Shown one piece after another: positions 11,166-23,399 of a stretch of DNA of 64,000 bases. The DNA is from Cryptomeria japonica. Lineage: Eukaryota > Streptophyta > Pinopsida > Cupressales > Cupressaceae. The notes under the pieces are model-generated. The model had not been told where the DNA came from. It saw only the letters and a program-made list of their open reading frames with translations, and made no database searches. The translations under genes were made by a program, and so were the position numbers. The DNA is taken from assembly GCF_030272615.1 (NCBI RefSeq), contig NC_081413.1, positions 553,747,136 to 553,811,135 on the forward strand, written 5' to 3'. Every line of letters starts with the position of its first letter. The stretch's first letter is position 1.

Positions 11166-13151
11166 TGTTTTCTCTGCACATTTTTAGGAACTTTGACTGG
11201 AATTGTCCACTCACAAAGAACCTCACAAACTCAGGTACTTTTGATAAAGACGTAGAAGTAATTACATGACAAGTTCATTAAACCTATAGTTTGACTCACT
11301 AGTTTATTTGTTTTTTTCTATTAAATCCTTGTTGACCTGACCAATCTCTTTCATTCCTCGCTTGATTTTTTATTTCACGTCGCAACGAAAGAAGACAATT
11401 TGGCAAATTTACACATTTCATGCGGACAATGAATCTTAACACCTACATAATCTAGCATTTGTCATGGATTGTAAAATTAACCTTTGAATGAGTTCACAAG
11501 AGTGGACTATACAACTTAACCTTTTCACAATATATAATAGGTGGGAAAATCTAACCATGTGCTACCAATTATATCAGGTGAATTATAAAATTTAATTTAT
11601 GGATGACGTGTTTATATTTTTTTACCTTTCTTTGAGTTAAATATTAGAGACTTCACTTTTTTAAATTAAAAAAAGGTAAACTAACATTTTTATAATAGAA
11701 TTAGATGTATATTGAGAATGAAACTTGGTACTCTTTGCAACATTAGTTTGGGATTCTTTTTTTTTAGGGGCTAGTTAAACTATTTTTTGTTAGAAGGCGA
11801 TTTCGTCTTTCCATTCTTGTTATGAAATTACTAGATTGATCAAACTATTTCTAACATTTAACTCTATGAGAGAAATTGCATACAAGATTACAAAATAAGC
11901 ATAATGGACAATCAATAACACATCATATGTCATGCTTCACATATGCACTCTACAAGGGAGCTCAATACAAATCTTAGGCAACCTTTAACACTAAACATGT
12001 GTGCTTTCTTTTTATAGATTCAAGATCATACAAAACCACCAAATGGTATTGGATAAACCATGTGTCTCAAAACCATAAGAGCACAAAATCATTGACCTTA
12101 ATATTTAATTTTGGTACAAACATTTTGCAATATTAAATAAATTTTCAATGTGCAACCTTCTACATAAAATATCTAACCAATATTACAAAACAACTTTACA
12201 CTTGTGAACCCCAAAAATACTGAATGTCACTAAAATCACCTTGAAAGATGCATCAATGTAAATATTTATTTCACATAATTAAAATAATCTTTTTCTTGTG
12301 CAAGATGTACAACACCCTTTTTCCTAACAATTCTAGACTTTCCACTTGAAGAGACTTGTGTTGGAAATTTTTTGCTTATTAGAACTATGTTAGCCGTTGT
12401 CCCATTCTTTATGACTTCTCTTCTTAAATCCCTCTACTTTGTCTTGTCTTCTATGGGAAAAATAATGAGGGCCTTCCTTTAGAGTGTCTTAGAAACTAAG
12501 AAGAATATTTCTACTTTCATGTGATGGTTGTTAGAGGATGTGTTTAAGTTAGACATGAGGTTTTTCATGTAGAGGCTATTGTAGCCAATTTTAGTTAGAG
12601 TAACTAACTTGTGAGGCTTCCTCTTTTTAACTCTTTTCTTGGTTCTTTCATCCTACAAATTTGTATTTATTATAGTTTATTTTTTGTCTAATATTTTGTA
12701 GAAAGATAGTTTTGATTATTTCCATCAAAGGTTTGTGTCTAGGTGTCTTATGATATTGTACCTACTTTTGTTATTAGTCATATAGGCCAAGGCATGCAAT
12801 ATAGGGTCAATTTTATTAATTAAAAGAATTGCTCTAGTTGGTTATAGCTTAAGATGATTTAACATACATGAATCAAATCTAACAATAAATTTATAAACAA
12901 CTAGAAAAATAGCTATAAGAAAAAAAGACATTATTTTAATAATTATCTACCCATCATTAAAATTAAGATGATCAAGAATATGAAATATACAAAAAAAAGT
13001 AAACCAATAAAAACAATGTTTCAATAGTTGAGCATGTTCCAATAGTTGTTATAACATTTGTTGATCCATATGCGGACCATCCAACAACGTGTACTATAAA
13101 AGAATCTTTCTTTGATTTTTGATTTGATGCCCAATATTTTTAACAATATTG

Positions 13152-13272
13152 CACTAATAGTCCAAGGGGTTGAGCTTAATTGGTTAAAACAATGGGTTCT
13201 CACATCCAATCAAACATAATAATAATAATAATCGGCTTCGCCCCTATTACCTACCAAAAAAAAGAAAAAAAG
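13152..13272 (+). mobile_element. SINE-like tRNA-derived retroposon remnant
   Basis: A tRNA-like head (AGCTTAATTGGTTA, resembling a Pol III A box) is followed about 20 bp later by a B-box-like GGGTTCTCACATCC. Then come an (ATA)n tract, a short body and an A-rich tail at 13255-13272. No target duplication was confirmed. Confidence 0.35.
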
Positions 13273-14069
13273 ATGAAAATTAAAAAATAATAAATCAATA
13301 AAATCAATATTAACAAATTATAAAATATTATAAAATTAAACTCTACTCCAAACAGAACATTTTAAAAATATAGAAAATAAAATTTAAATTTAAAATTATA
13401 AGTAAAACTAAATTTTAAAAAGTAAAAAAATGAAATACAATCTATTAAAAAATTTAAAATAAATATTTTTAAAAAGAATATAATGAAAAATCAAATATTT
13501 ATATTGGTTAATTTTTTTTTAAAATATAATAATTATTAAATATAATTTAATTATTAGTAAAAAATTATGAAAATAAAAATATTTATTATAAATTTAACTA
13601 TAATACAAATGGAATAGAGGTGGCTTCATTTTATAGATGAAGTACGTTTTGGTTATTAATGAGAGTTAAATGCATTTACGTAAGGTATGGAATTACCGGG
13701 TCCCATACGGAGCAATTGGAATGTAAACCGAGATTAATAATTGAAATAAATGTCTAAAGTTTGGAAACTTATTATTATTTTTAAATAAAAGCAAATAAAT
13801 ATAATTTTTACACTACTGTTACTCCTATTAGTCAATAGAAAAACAGACAAATAATTTTATTTAAATCATTTAAATATACATAAATATAAAAATTATAGAA
13901 TGACACTCAAATTTTTAAAACTCTAGGATTTGAAATTTAGACCAACTCAAGCCACAAGTTCTTATTCCAAGCCAACAACATAGATCATTTTTCTCTGCAC
14001 GTTGTTTGAACCTTGACTGGATTCTTCCACCACAAAGAACCCAACAAAAGGGATGTACTTCTGCGTCCC

Positions 14070-14078
14070 TATATAAAG
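14070..14078 (+). promoter_or_regulatory. TATA box of the P450 gene
   Basis: TATATAAAG lies 63-71 bp upstream of the ATG, a good distance for a start site near 14100. It sits at the edge of the more GC-rich gene sequence. Confidence 0.65.
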
Positions 14079-14140
14079 AGCAGACTGAGCAGAAGAAAAT
14101 ACGCAGCAACTGAGCTCGAAACGAGAGAAAGAGCAAAGCA

Positions 14141-15795
14141 ATGGATTTCTCAAGTTCTTTGAGCACCCTCATTTTTTATTGTGTAGTAGCCACAGTCATT
14201 AGTGTTGTATACATGCTCACAAAGCTCAGAAGCAAGCCATCTGAGAGGCTGCCACCTGGACCGCGTCCCTGGCCGTTGATTGGCAACATCCTCCAGGTGG
14301 GCAAGAATGTGAACGAGTCCTTCTCTGAGCTGGCGAAGATCCATGGCCCCCTCATGACCCTCCACCTCGGATGGCGGACAACTGTGGTGGCCTCCTCGCC
14401 CGCCATGGCCAGACAGGTTCTCCAAACGCAGGATCAATCCCTGTCAGCACGTACAATGATTGAGGCTGCCAAGTGTCTCGAGTACGGAGAAAACTCGCTG
14501 GTGTGGAGGGACTGCGTGCCACGCTGGCGCACTCTCCGACGCATCTGCACCACCCAGCTGTTCACCGTGAAGCGTCTGGAGGCACTCCACCAGCTGCGGC
14601 GGGAGCAAGTGAGAAGCATGATGAGGGCCATTTATAAGTCCACCTCAGCTCCTCTGGATATCGGCCACGCTGCCTTCCTCACCAGCTTCAATATGGTGGG
14701 CAACATGCTATTTTCCAAGGACATGTTCGACTGGGACGAGTCGGAAAAGTCTAAAGAGTTTAAGAAAGCGCTCAATGAGATGCTCTTTGTTGGTGGCAAG
14801 CCTAATTGGGCTGATTATTTTCCTTTCCTGAAGCCTTTCGACCCGCAGGGCATAAGGAAGGAGATGACTAGGATTTTTAGGATTATGTTTGCAGTCTTCG
14901 ATCAATATATCGACGAGCGCCTGCAGAGCGGGACAAGAAGCGAGGAGGCAGACAAGGATTTTCTCGATATTTTGCTCGAGAGTAAGACCGAGACTGGGGA
15001 GAAGCTCACAAAGTTTGAGATCACACGCTTCTTCTATGTAAGTATATCTATCAATCTATCCTGCAAACAAAGTATGAGATCACTAGCTGTCCGTCTTATA
15101 TCTAGTTTTAGTTTTAGTTTGGAGAGAGTTTCTTAACAAGATGATTTTGATGTTTGTTATGTTTATAGGACTTGTTCACAGCAGGGAGTGAAACAACTAG
15201 TAACACAATTGAATGGGCCATGTCAGAAATCATACGAAATCCTATGGTAATGGAAAAGGTGAGGGACGAATTGGACAAGGTAGTGGGGAAAGAAAGAAGA
15301 GTGCAAGAAAGTGATATTGACAACCTACCTTATCTTCATTCAGTTGTTAAAGAAACCTTTCGTCTACACCCAGTTTCTTCCCTTCTGATCCACCATAGAG
15401 CCCTTAACTCTTGTGAAATAGAGGGATATGTTATACCTAAGGATGCCCAAGTGTTTGTCAATGTTTGGGCGATTGGAAGGGACCCTAATGTATGGCAAGA
15501 ACCAGAAAGGTTCTTTCCAGAGAGGTTTATGGACTCAGATGTGGACTATAAAGGGCAAAATTTTGAATTGCTTCCATTTGGATCAGGGAGGAGAATGTGC
15601 CCAGGGATCCCTTTGGCTCATAAAATAGTTCATGTAGTAGTGGCTACTCTCCTTCAATGTTTTGATTGGCAGCTTCCCAATGGACAGAATCCAGAAAAGT
15701 TAGATATGAGCGCAAAGTTTGGAATCACATTACAAAAGGCAGAACATCTGGTTGCAATTCCCACACCTCGCCTACCACATCATATCTATAACTGA
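14141..15795 (+). CDS. Cytochrome P450, CYP76-like, two exons
   Basis: Exons 14141-15037 and 15169-15795 join in phase 0 to 507 residues, a normal length for an A-type plant P450. Visible landmarks: N-terminal membrane anchor (about residues 8-27), proline hinge PPGP (38-41), C-helix WRTLR (129-133), I-helix oxygen-binding AGSETT (304-309), K-helix ETFR (361-364), PERF (416-419) and heme loop PFGSGRRMCPG with ligand Cys443. The intron just before DLFTAGSET is the conserved A-type position. The C-terminal half resembles CYP76 proteins, which hydroxylate terpenoids and other specialised metabolites at the ER with NADPH-P450 reductase; the substrate cannot be told from sequence. ATG 14141 is the first in frame after the TATA box. 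No disabling change is seen. It is much more GC-rich in exon 1 than its surroundings. Other clan-71 families are possible. Confidence 0.93.
15038..15168 (+). other. P450 intron (131 bp, phase 0)
   Basis: Donor TAT|GTAAGTATAT and acceptor GTTTATAG|GACTTG are both canonical. T-rich and AT-rich relative to the exons. Removing it joins the reading frame between FFY and DLFTAG. Confidence 0.92.
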
Positions 15796-15949
15796 TTGCT
15801 ACTAGGAAAGGGGAAAATGTTGTTGCTCACTTTACGACCCTATCTATTTCTTCCTAATTAGTTACTTTGGTATTCAGCTATAAAACACATATATTGTCCC
15901 TTTATCTCACATGTTTGGGAAGTAGTAGTTTCTTTAAGTAGAATTAGTA

Positions 15950-16100
15950 TAAATAAAGGGTTTAGCATCAATGGATCATCCATGATGAGTTATATTTGTA
16001 TTGAATATGTTAATCAAAGGGCATTGTTTTTTTGAAAAGGCATGTAATATTCTATAATGTGGTTTTGAAGCAAATCAATATAATATTATTTCTATATTTA
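15950..16100 (+). terminator. Likely polyadenylation region of the P450 gene
   Basis: AATAAA at 15952-15957 lies about 155 bp after the stop, followed by T-rich sequence and AATATAAT-type signals near 16076-16084. Plant poly(A) sites are diffuse, so the exact cleavage point is uncertain. Confidence 0.4.
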
Positions 16101-17580
16101 TTTTTCATATTTTATGTTTTTTCGTAAATCTGTTGTAAGTCATATTCTTTCTAGAACCTTTCACAACTATCTGCCATATGATCTCACCTCATTTTCTTAG
16201 GATATTTGGTGATTAAATAGTGGTTGTAGAACTAAAAACAATGTTTATTTATTTTTTCAAAAATACTCAGGTTTTTTCTTTCTAATTTACTTATGTTTTT
16301 ATTTCTAGGGTAGAAAATTTGTCAAGATCAAAAGTGGTTATAGATGTTGTCATGCCCACTTTTTAAAAACAAGAAAACCTAATTTTAAAAAAAAAAAAAA
16401 AAATTTACTCTAACTCCAAGAGTTAACCCATATTGTATTAAATATATAAAAATATAGTATTATTAACCCTTCTCATATCCATAATGCTAATACCAACTTT
16501 TCCAACAAGTGTCCAAATTTATCAATATTAGTTTAGTTTGATTTTTAATATATATATATATATATATAAAATTCAATAATTTATTTAATTGTATGTCATT
16601 TTCTATATTAAAAATACCACGATCTTAACCACCAAAGTAATGCTTCTTGATACGAGTTCTATTATTGAATTTTATTTGCACCCAATTGTCATTATTAGCT
16701 GATAGGCTATTATAGGTGGGAAGCACCCTCCAAATTTTACTGATGTTTCAAGTTGCAAACTTTTTCTATACGGTTCTCATGCTAGAAACTTTATCTCTAT
16801 AGTTCTCACACTAGATTTGTCATGCTAGAATTTTTTTCTAGATGAATGAGATATTCCTCATGCGTAAAATAAAATAAAATAAAACTAAGGTCTTCTCTGG
16901 TTAAAAAATTGTCACGCGGTAAAACAATTTTGCATTACCCTAATGACCGAATCGACGTCTACCATGATTGAATCAATGGCTATGCAAACTACCTTGACCA
17001 ACAAATCACCCACTACATCCTATTAATGTCATTTTACCAGGGGCACAATGATATCAACATTATTTACCTTGTTCATTATGGGAGCTTTGTTCCATTGGTT
17101 CCGTTTGTGGTATATCATTTGAGATCCAAGCAGTAGAATGAAGTTCTTCCTATAAATCTTAGGATTAGAGAAAAGATCCACTAGGAGGTCGACACCTAGA
17201 CATCTAGACATTATTGTCTAAATGTGAATTGTTATGCCATTTTAGTCAACTTCCTTTGCAGGTAGGCACCATGTGTGAGGTGGACGTTTGAGCTGAACAA
17301 GATTTGTATAAGTATTTTAAGAATGTAGGTAGATTTGAGTTGCATTGAGAGTGTAGTAATAAGGAAAATAATTTTTGTAGGAAAAGCCCTTTTTTGTTTT
17401 TAGTAGTTGTTGAAAGCCCTGAAACAATAAGTCCATGTTGGTGACAAAGCAAACTTGATTTCTAGATTATAAAATAGAATTGCTAGGTGTGCAATTTTCT
17501 TCTTCTTCTTCTTCTTCCTTATGAAATTACAATAAATAGGCAACCAAAAAGATTGTCTTCTCATATACAAATTCCATTCT
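16100..17580. other. Spacer without recognisable genes
   Basis: AT-rich sequence with a (TA)n run at about 16547-16568 and an A-run at 16387-16403. TGTCATGCCC at 16348 resembles the start of the LTR at 61157, but the match is too short to call. No ORF with recognisable content. Confidence 0.5.
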
Positions 17581-18840
17581 TTTGGCACCGTGTCATCGGG
17601 TGTAGGATAAGCAATTTGTGAATGTCAATTTTTATGTCCACCAATGATATTAGTCACTTTTTCTTTAACTCCTTGCTTACAATGAATCAAATCAATGAAG
17701 TAATTTGAGGACTAATATTATGTTGAAACTGTTTATTGACTGCATTGGCCAATTGTGGAAAAGAATAGATAGAATAAGGAGGAAAAGATAAATACCATTG
17801 CAAAGCTTTATCTCTAAAAGTGCAATATTTTTTTTTTGCCATGAGTCTATGATCATGAGAGAAATCACCACACAAGGTTTGGAATATTTTCACACAACTG
17901 AACAGGTCACTTTTTCCATTATATAATTCCATTTGGGTCATTTCCACATTCTTAGGAGCAACCACATGAACCACATCAATAGATAGTGGGCTAACTATAT
18001 CATATGTGGGGATATTGAACTTAGATTTGGTTAAAGAAGCCAATTGTTTTTGTAAGGATGAGACAATTTGAGTTAGGTTATTGATAGTGGCTTAATTGGA
18101 TGAGTTGGAATTGAACATGCTAGATTGTGATGGAGGTATAGTGTTGTGATAGGTAGGTGGAGGTTGAGAATAAGGAGGTAGAACTTTATAGTATGTTGGT
18201 CAAGGGGATAGTTAGTAAACAAATGGAAGGCTCATGGAAGGAGGTATGTAAGAGTATTTATTAATAGGATTTCCCACATGACTAACATGTGTAGGATTAA
18301 CATTTTTTGTAGAGTTATCCATGATAGAAGAAGTATATATACACACTAGGTAAGGATGTAGGCATAGGAGTAGAATTCTCAAGTTGTAGAAATAGAGTAA
18401 CCAAGAGCTTTGACACAAAATTTTATAGGAATAATATTGGTATCAATAACATGAGCAATACCATGTAACACTTCCACACCTATCTTATCACTTTGAACCA
18501 TTCTCTTCAACCCTTCAATCAAGGGGATTGCCTCACTATTTGGGTGTTCTTGACCCATCCATTGTTGAATCTCATCCAACTCATTGTGAAGATTCCACAA
18601 TTGTACACTAGTAAGCCTAGTATGTGAGTCATCCAAGCATCATGAGAAGTATGAGATGAATTGTTCTCCATAATGTTAGGTATGCCTTGTGTAAATATTG
18701 AGGCTTCACCCAAATTCCCATGGAATAGGTTATCAATGTAGGCTCACACCCCTCAATATTTAAGCTTTGGGAAGCCATAAGCCTATAAATTCTTCTCACC
18801 AAGATGTTGGATATAGGTGAAAGGGTATCAAAATTCATGC
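17580..18840 (-). pseudogene. gag: Degenerate gypsy gag fragment
   Basis: The minus frame at 18043-17687 carries a capsid-type stretch (ELYNGKSDLFSCVKIF, then FRDKALQWYLSFPPYSI and FPQLANAVNKQF) like Ty3/gypsy retrotransposon gag. Upstream pieces (18636-18379 and 18838-18629) lie in shifted frames and probably are its N-terminal part. It sits downstream of an LTR and primer-like site on the same strand. Several frameshifts and stops; no pol is seen to the left, so the element is truncated near 17580. Confidence 0.6.
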
Positions 18841-19205
18841 ATAAAGAAGGAGATATTGAGTCACACTATTTTTTTTTATAATACAAGCTATATATATGGT
18901 TAAGAAATGCAATTTATTTGTAAAATGATTAACTAACTAATTGGATATTCTAAAGAAATGAGAGATGTAATAACTAAATACTTCTAAATATGAAAATAAC
19001 TTGACATAATAATCATATCTAAGCATATAAATGAAAAATTATGCAAACAACAAGTTAATTTTGTCAAAATAAATTAGGGTTTTTGTGAGTTAAACCTTTA
19101 AATTTATGTTAATTAATTAGATATGCGAGTGCAAATATAGTTTTATTAAAAGCATACAAATTAGATCTAAGAATAAAAAATTAGAATTAATACAAGTACA
19201 ATGTT

Positions 19206-20498
19206 TGGTTCACCAAAATGTGATGGATGGGAAAATTAGGGTTTCACAAGTTAATCCTTGTAAAATAGGAAATGACCTAACTTTCCAACAAAAACATTGA
19301 AGGAAGGGAGAACTCAATTGATCTAATGCAATAGGATTGAATGCAAATTAAGTTCTTCTTCCTTTTTGTTTAGTTAAAACTAATTTGAATGTATTTTAAA
19401 TGCTAAGTCTAAGATTAATGATGAAGAATCGACATAAAATAACAGAGACAACAAGATACAAATACAAAATGTATACACGAGGACAAATATGAGCAGAAGA
19501 AACATAAAAGCATCCATGATAGCAAGTTCGACCTGAAAGCCCGACACCATGTGGCAATTTGCATTACAATCCCTTATGCCAAATGCAGATAGACTAGAAT
19601 ATTTTGGAATCAAGATGTTGCACAGAATCTGTTCCCTAAAGCTCATCGAAAACTTTTGAGACCATGGCAGATTTTTCATCCCGTTCCTTAGGTTTTTGCC
19701 TCTACAAAAATTAGATCTAATCATTATCATCTCTTTTGTCAAAATCTTTGTTTGTGGCTCCTAAATCTATCACATGTACATAGAAAGAAGGAAAATATTG
19801 TTTTTGATGGGGGTTTGGCTTAGGTCAAACCCTGAGTTTGGAATTAAATTCTTGAATTGAATTGAAATGTAATGAAAATTCTTTTGTGAAATCTTATCTT
19901 TTGAGAATAAGGCTAGATTTGAACTTGAAATGCTTGAATTGGAAATTGATACCTTGATGAATTTTGCATTGAAGTCTTCATGCCAAGGTTGATAATTTCA
20001 TGTAGAATGTCTTCATAAGTTATTGATCATGGATGCCATCACGAATGCTTAAAATTTGAACTTTAATATCTCCTTCACTACCTTGATTATTCTTGATTGC
20101 TTACTCACTTGAATTTGAAAAAGTGCAATTGAGATCTTGTTAGAGAGATCATGTATATGAAAATGAATAGGTTGGGATTTATTTTATACCTAATTGTACA
20201 AAATATATTTGAAATTTTGGGGCAAGCTAACACCAAGAATGTTTTATTGCCTTTAAGGTGTGACCATTGCAAGGTCCAAATTTGGGCCCCTTTTAGGAGG
20301 ACCACGACACCTAGGGTGTCTTGGTCCTTTCAATTAGGATCCAAATTTGAACATGGTCTCACTCAAGTGTATAGAATATTGAATCAAATTGGGTGTGAGC
20401 ATAATCAAAACAATATCAAGGCATAGGAGGTTGGAAAGTGAAAGTGAGTTCTAGGTGTAGACGAAATTGTGCAAGGCTACAATTTACGATGCTACACA
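19206..20498 (-). repeat. LTR and primer-site remnant of the gypsy fragment
   Basis: On the minus strand the block begins near 20498 with TGTGTAGCATCG and ends about 19219, followed by TTTTGGTGAACC (19218-19207). The latter shares TGGTGAACC with the tRNA-Trp primer site of Tat1. Gag follows about 370 bp downstream. Only one LTR is present, so boundaries are inferred. Confidence 0.45.
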
Positions 20499-20509
20499 CA
20501 TCTACCAAA

Positions 20510-21330
20510 AAATTTCCAATTATGGTACTTGACAAAAATCCACCCTCATCATGCTTTGATGGATGTCCATGCCTTGTTTTGGAGCTCCCATTTTATCACA
20601 AGTATGGAGGGTGCTGACAAAGGTTGTTGAATCTGATTTACACCTGCCAATTGCGTTTGTTTGAAAGTTTATAAGGCTTTTTCAATAAATCCTTGTTGTG
20701 CTTATCGTGCAATCATTGTAAGCCATGAGACCACATCTTTTTCCAAGAATACTATCGTGCTTTGTCTATTCTTTGATGGATGCTCATACCCTATTTTCAA
20801 ATATTCTATTTTGACACAAGCATGGAGGATGCTAGCGAAGATTGTTAAATTTGGCTTTATGCCTGCAAATTGCATTTTCTTGAAAGTTTATAAAGCCTTT
20901 TCAATGAATCCATTATGTGCATATCATGTAATCATGAAATTTTAGGAGACCATATTTCTTTCTATAATTTTGTCAAATAGTTTGCGTCCCTTCTCACTGC
21001 TTCCACACTTTGCATACATGTCTACAGAGAATTTCCAACTATAACATCTGACAAAAGCCCCCTTCCAATATGCTTTGGTTGATGTCCATACCCTATTCCA
21101 AAGCTTCCATTTTGGTATAGGTAGGGAGTATGCTCGCAAAAGTTGTAGAATTTGGCATTACCTTGCCAATTGTATTTCCTTGATATCCTCTAATTATTGT
21201 AGTCTATGAGAACACATTTCCTTGAGGCATTCTATCAAACAAGTCATGTTCCTCGTCTATCCTTCCACATTTTGCATACATGTCTACCATGGTCGTTGCA
21301 ACTACATCATCTGTTTCTATGTAAATTTTG
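20510..21330 (-). pseudogene. PPR protein pseudogene (several repeats)
   Basis: The minus strand holds broken pentatricopeptide repeats: TTMVDMYAKCGRIDEE and LFDRMPQGNVFS (about 21310-21200), VDMYAKCGSSEKGRKLFDKI with IERNMVS (about 21010-20945), and STTFVSTLHTCDKMGAPKQG (about 20630-20570). These are PLS-type PPR motifs of the kind found in organelle RNA-editing and RNA-processing factors. Frameshifts and stops interrupt every repeat and similar blocks recur three times, so the gene is dead and internally duplicated or eroded. Confidence 0.75.
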
Positions 21331-21339
21331 TAAGTAGAT

Positions 21340-22180
21340 AACTACAAAGAAGATAAAACAAAAAAATTACAAATTAGAAGAAGAAAATAAATAACATATT
21401 AAAAGTAGATGAACATAGTAAAGAACATCTTGTTCAATAGATTAAGATGAAAATATTGAAGAACATCATGTTTAAACTTGACTATTTATCTGATCATCTA
21501 CCAAAAGTAAGGCTTCAAAGAATTTGATTTTTGAGAAAATAATCTAGATTGAACAAACTAACAAAAATCTTAGAATATTCATCCCCCCTCAAAAAATTGC
21601 CATCATTTTCCTACAGATGTTATATTATTTTTCTTTACCTTGAGCCGCAACAATGATTTGTTGCCAAAAAAATGGTGGGAAAGAAGGAAAAAAATGGCCA
21701 ATAGAATGGAAAAAAGGAAAGACGACATTAATTCCCTAGCGCGAGACATGTTTCTAGTGGGGAGCTCCCTCACAAGGAATAACCTATCAGATAATTAATT
21801 AATTAATTAAGATGACCGATTAAAAGTAAATACTTATTTTTTATTTTTTTAAAACCATTTTAAATAGATATTTATGTTTATGATTTTAAGTTGATCATAA
21901 AAAATAAAACTTAGAGCTTCAATTTTAAATACTTCATTTTTTAATTGATTTTAAATAATTGATTTTTTAATTGATTTTTAATATTAAAACTAAATTCATG
22001 CTATACTTACGATCAAATTTACATCCTGTATACTGCATAAACATTTCCAAAAAAAACTATGTAATTGAATCCATTCTGTCAGCTAGATGGACATTTCCAA
22101 TACTCAACTTGTTTATTAATTACAAATTAGAATACAATGAATTTTTCCCGTTTTGCTAACTACTCTATCGAATAGTTAGC
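21340..22180. other. AT-rich spacer between PPR remnants
   Basis: No coding signal. Contains the (ATTA)n-like run near 21795-21812 and long A/T stretches. Nothing else seen. Confidence 0.5.
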
Positions 22181-22460
22181 ATGCGCTGCATTTTGTTTAT
22201 AGTGGAATAACAAACAACATTATTTGATAAAATTCTTTGGTCCAAATAACATTTGGTTGAAAGTTTCTCAAGCCTTTTAAACGAATCCATTTGGTCCTTG
22301 TCTGAGATCATTTCATTTCATAACTCATTCCTTATGATGACATCTACTCGAGGAATTTTGTGCGCTCTCCCTTCCGCTTTGATGAATGTCCATGTCTCTC
22401 GCATATACTGCAATCATTGAATTCGATGAGAGAAAATAATTTTCATAAAACCGGATCCAT
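22180..22460 (-). pseudogene. PPR pseudogene fragment
   Basis: Minus-strand segments ARDMDIHQSGRES and RILSNNVVCYSTINKM match PPR repeat phrasing (compare GMDIHQS at 20570). Out of frame with one another. It probably belongs to the same decayed gene or gene cluster as 20510-21330. Confidence 0.5.
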
Positions 22461-22940
22461 TATCTTTGATGAAAGTCATTTATTCTAATTACATTTGTAC
22501 TAACAAGGTCATATTGAGTTACAAAGATTTAGTTTGTCGAAGCTTTGAGATCATATTATACGTCTTAGCATCAAGGAGGAGTATGTTGACGTGTGATGCA
22601 TGAGCCTCACTGCTATGCACTGCCATGCTACAGTTGTAATTTTAAATTGTTAGATTAGAAAGATCAGTTTGTCTTAGATTAGTTTTTGATTTTTCAGTTG
22701 TAATGTTGGCCATTAATGTAGAGAACATGCAAAATACAATCTCTATTATTAACAAAGTTAATTGCAGTTATTGTGTGATACTACGAGTTGTTTCTAAGAG
22801 ATTGTGCATCAACTGTATGCATGAAATATTCTAGTATACTCACTATTGTTTTAGGGTACACGAAGATGTACGTCCGAGAAAGACTTTTGAGATGTAATCA
22901 ATTTTGAATGATTGAATAAAAGTTTCTTTTGTGTGTTTAT

Positions 22941-23226
22941 TGATAGAGGTGGATGGATTCGATCAATATCATATATTGAAACACAAATACATAGAAAGAC
23001 ACAAAATATATAAACAAATAAATTCAATCAATTCTTCCATGTGCTACAACACATTTTCATTAATAACTTGAATCCATTAAATCTGCCTCCTTAAATAGAG
23101 ATCTTTGGACAATTCTAGAAACATCTTAGGCCTTTAGTCCGACCTTACAAAACATTAAATATTTTGCCTTTCTAGAAAATTCTATTCAAATAATCATCAG
23201 GGTGGGAAAAATTACATATCCCAACA
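22941..23226 (-). repeat. Element C 3' LTR
   Basis: 286 bp, TGATAGAGG...CCCAACA on the plus strand. Homologous to 25653-25969 with several substitutions and a length difference caused by about 30 bp of extra sequence in the other copy. Confidence 0.88.
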
Positions 23227-23399
23227 CCCCCCCTTAATTTCGACCACCAATACTGTGGCATTCTCAATTTCCTTTGGTCTTGACTGTTGTCTTCTTTTAC
23301 CTCTTTCTAATGTCCACAATCAAGTTTCCTAACTTCAAATCCTTTTCCTTGCTTGATGCCTTTCTATCATTCTTCTCCCACTGTTGCGACAGTTCTTCA

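Larger units (their letters stand above)
10742..14060. other. AT-rich spacer upstream of the P450 gene
   Basis: No intact gene is seen. It holds a short coding-like remnant (10840-11165, minus) and a SINE-like sequence (13152-13272). The rest is AT-rich sequence, very A/T-rich at about 13260-13620. Any distal promoter elements of the P450 would lie at the right end. Confidence 0.6.

Noticed and set aside
13021..13272. Functional tRNA gene
   Set aside because: A- and B-box-like motifs are present but no cloverleaf or anticodon arm could be drawn; a SINE remnant fits better.
16348..16420. TGTCATGCCC match suggesting an LTR end
   Set aside because: Only about 11 bases match the element F start before an A-rich tract; no partner LTR or internal features.
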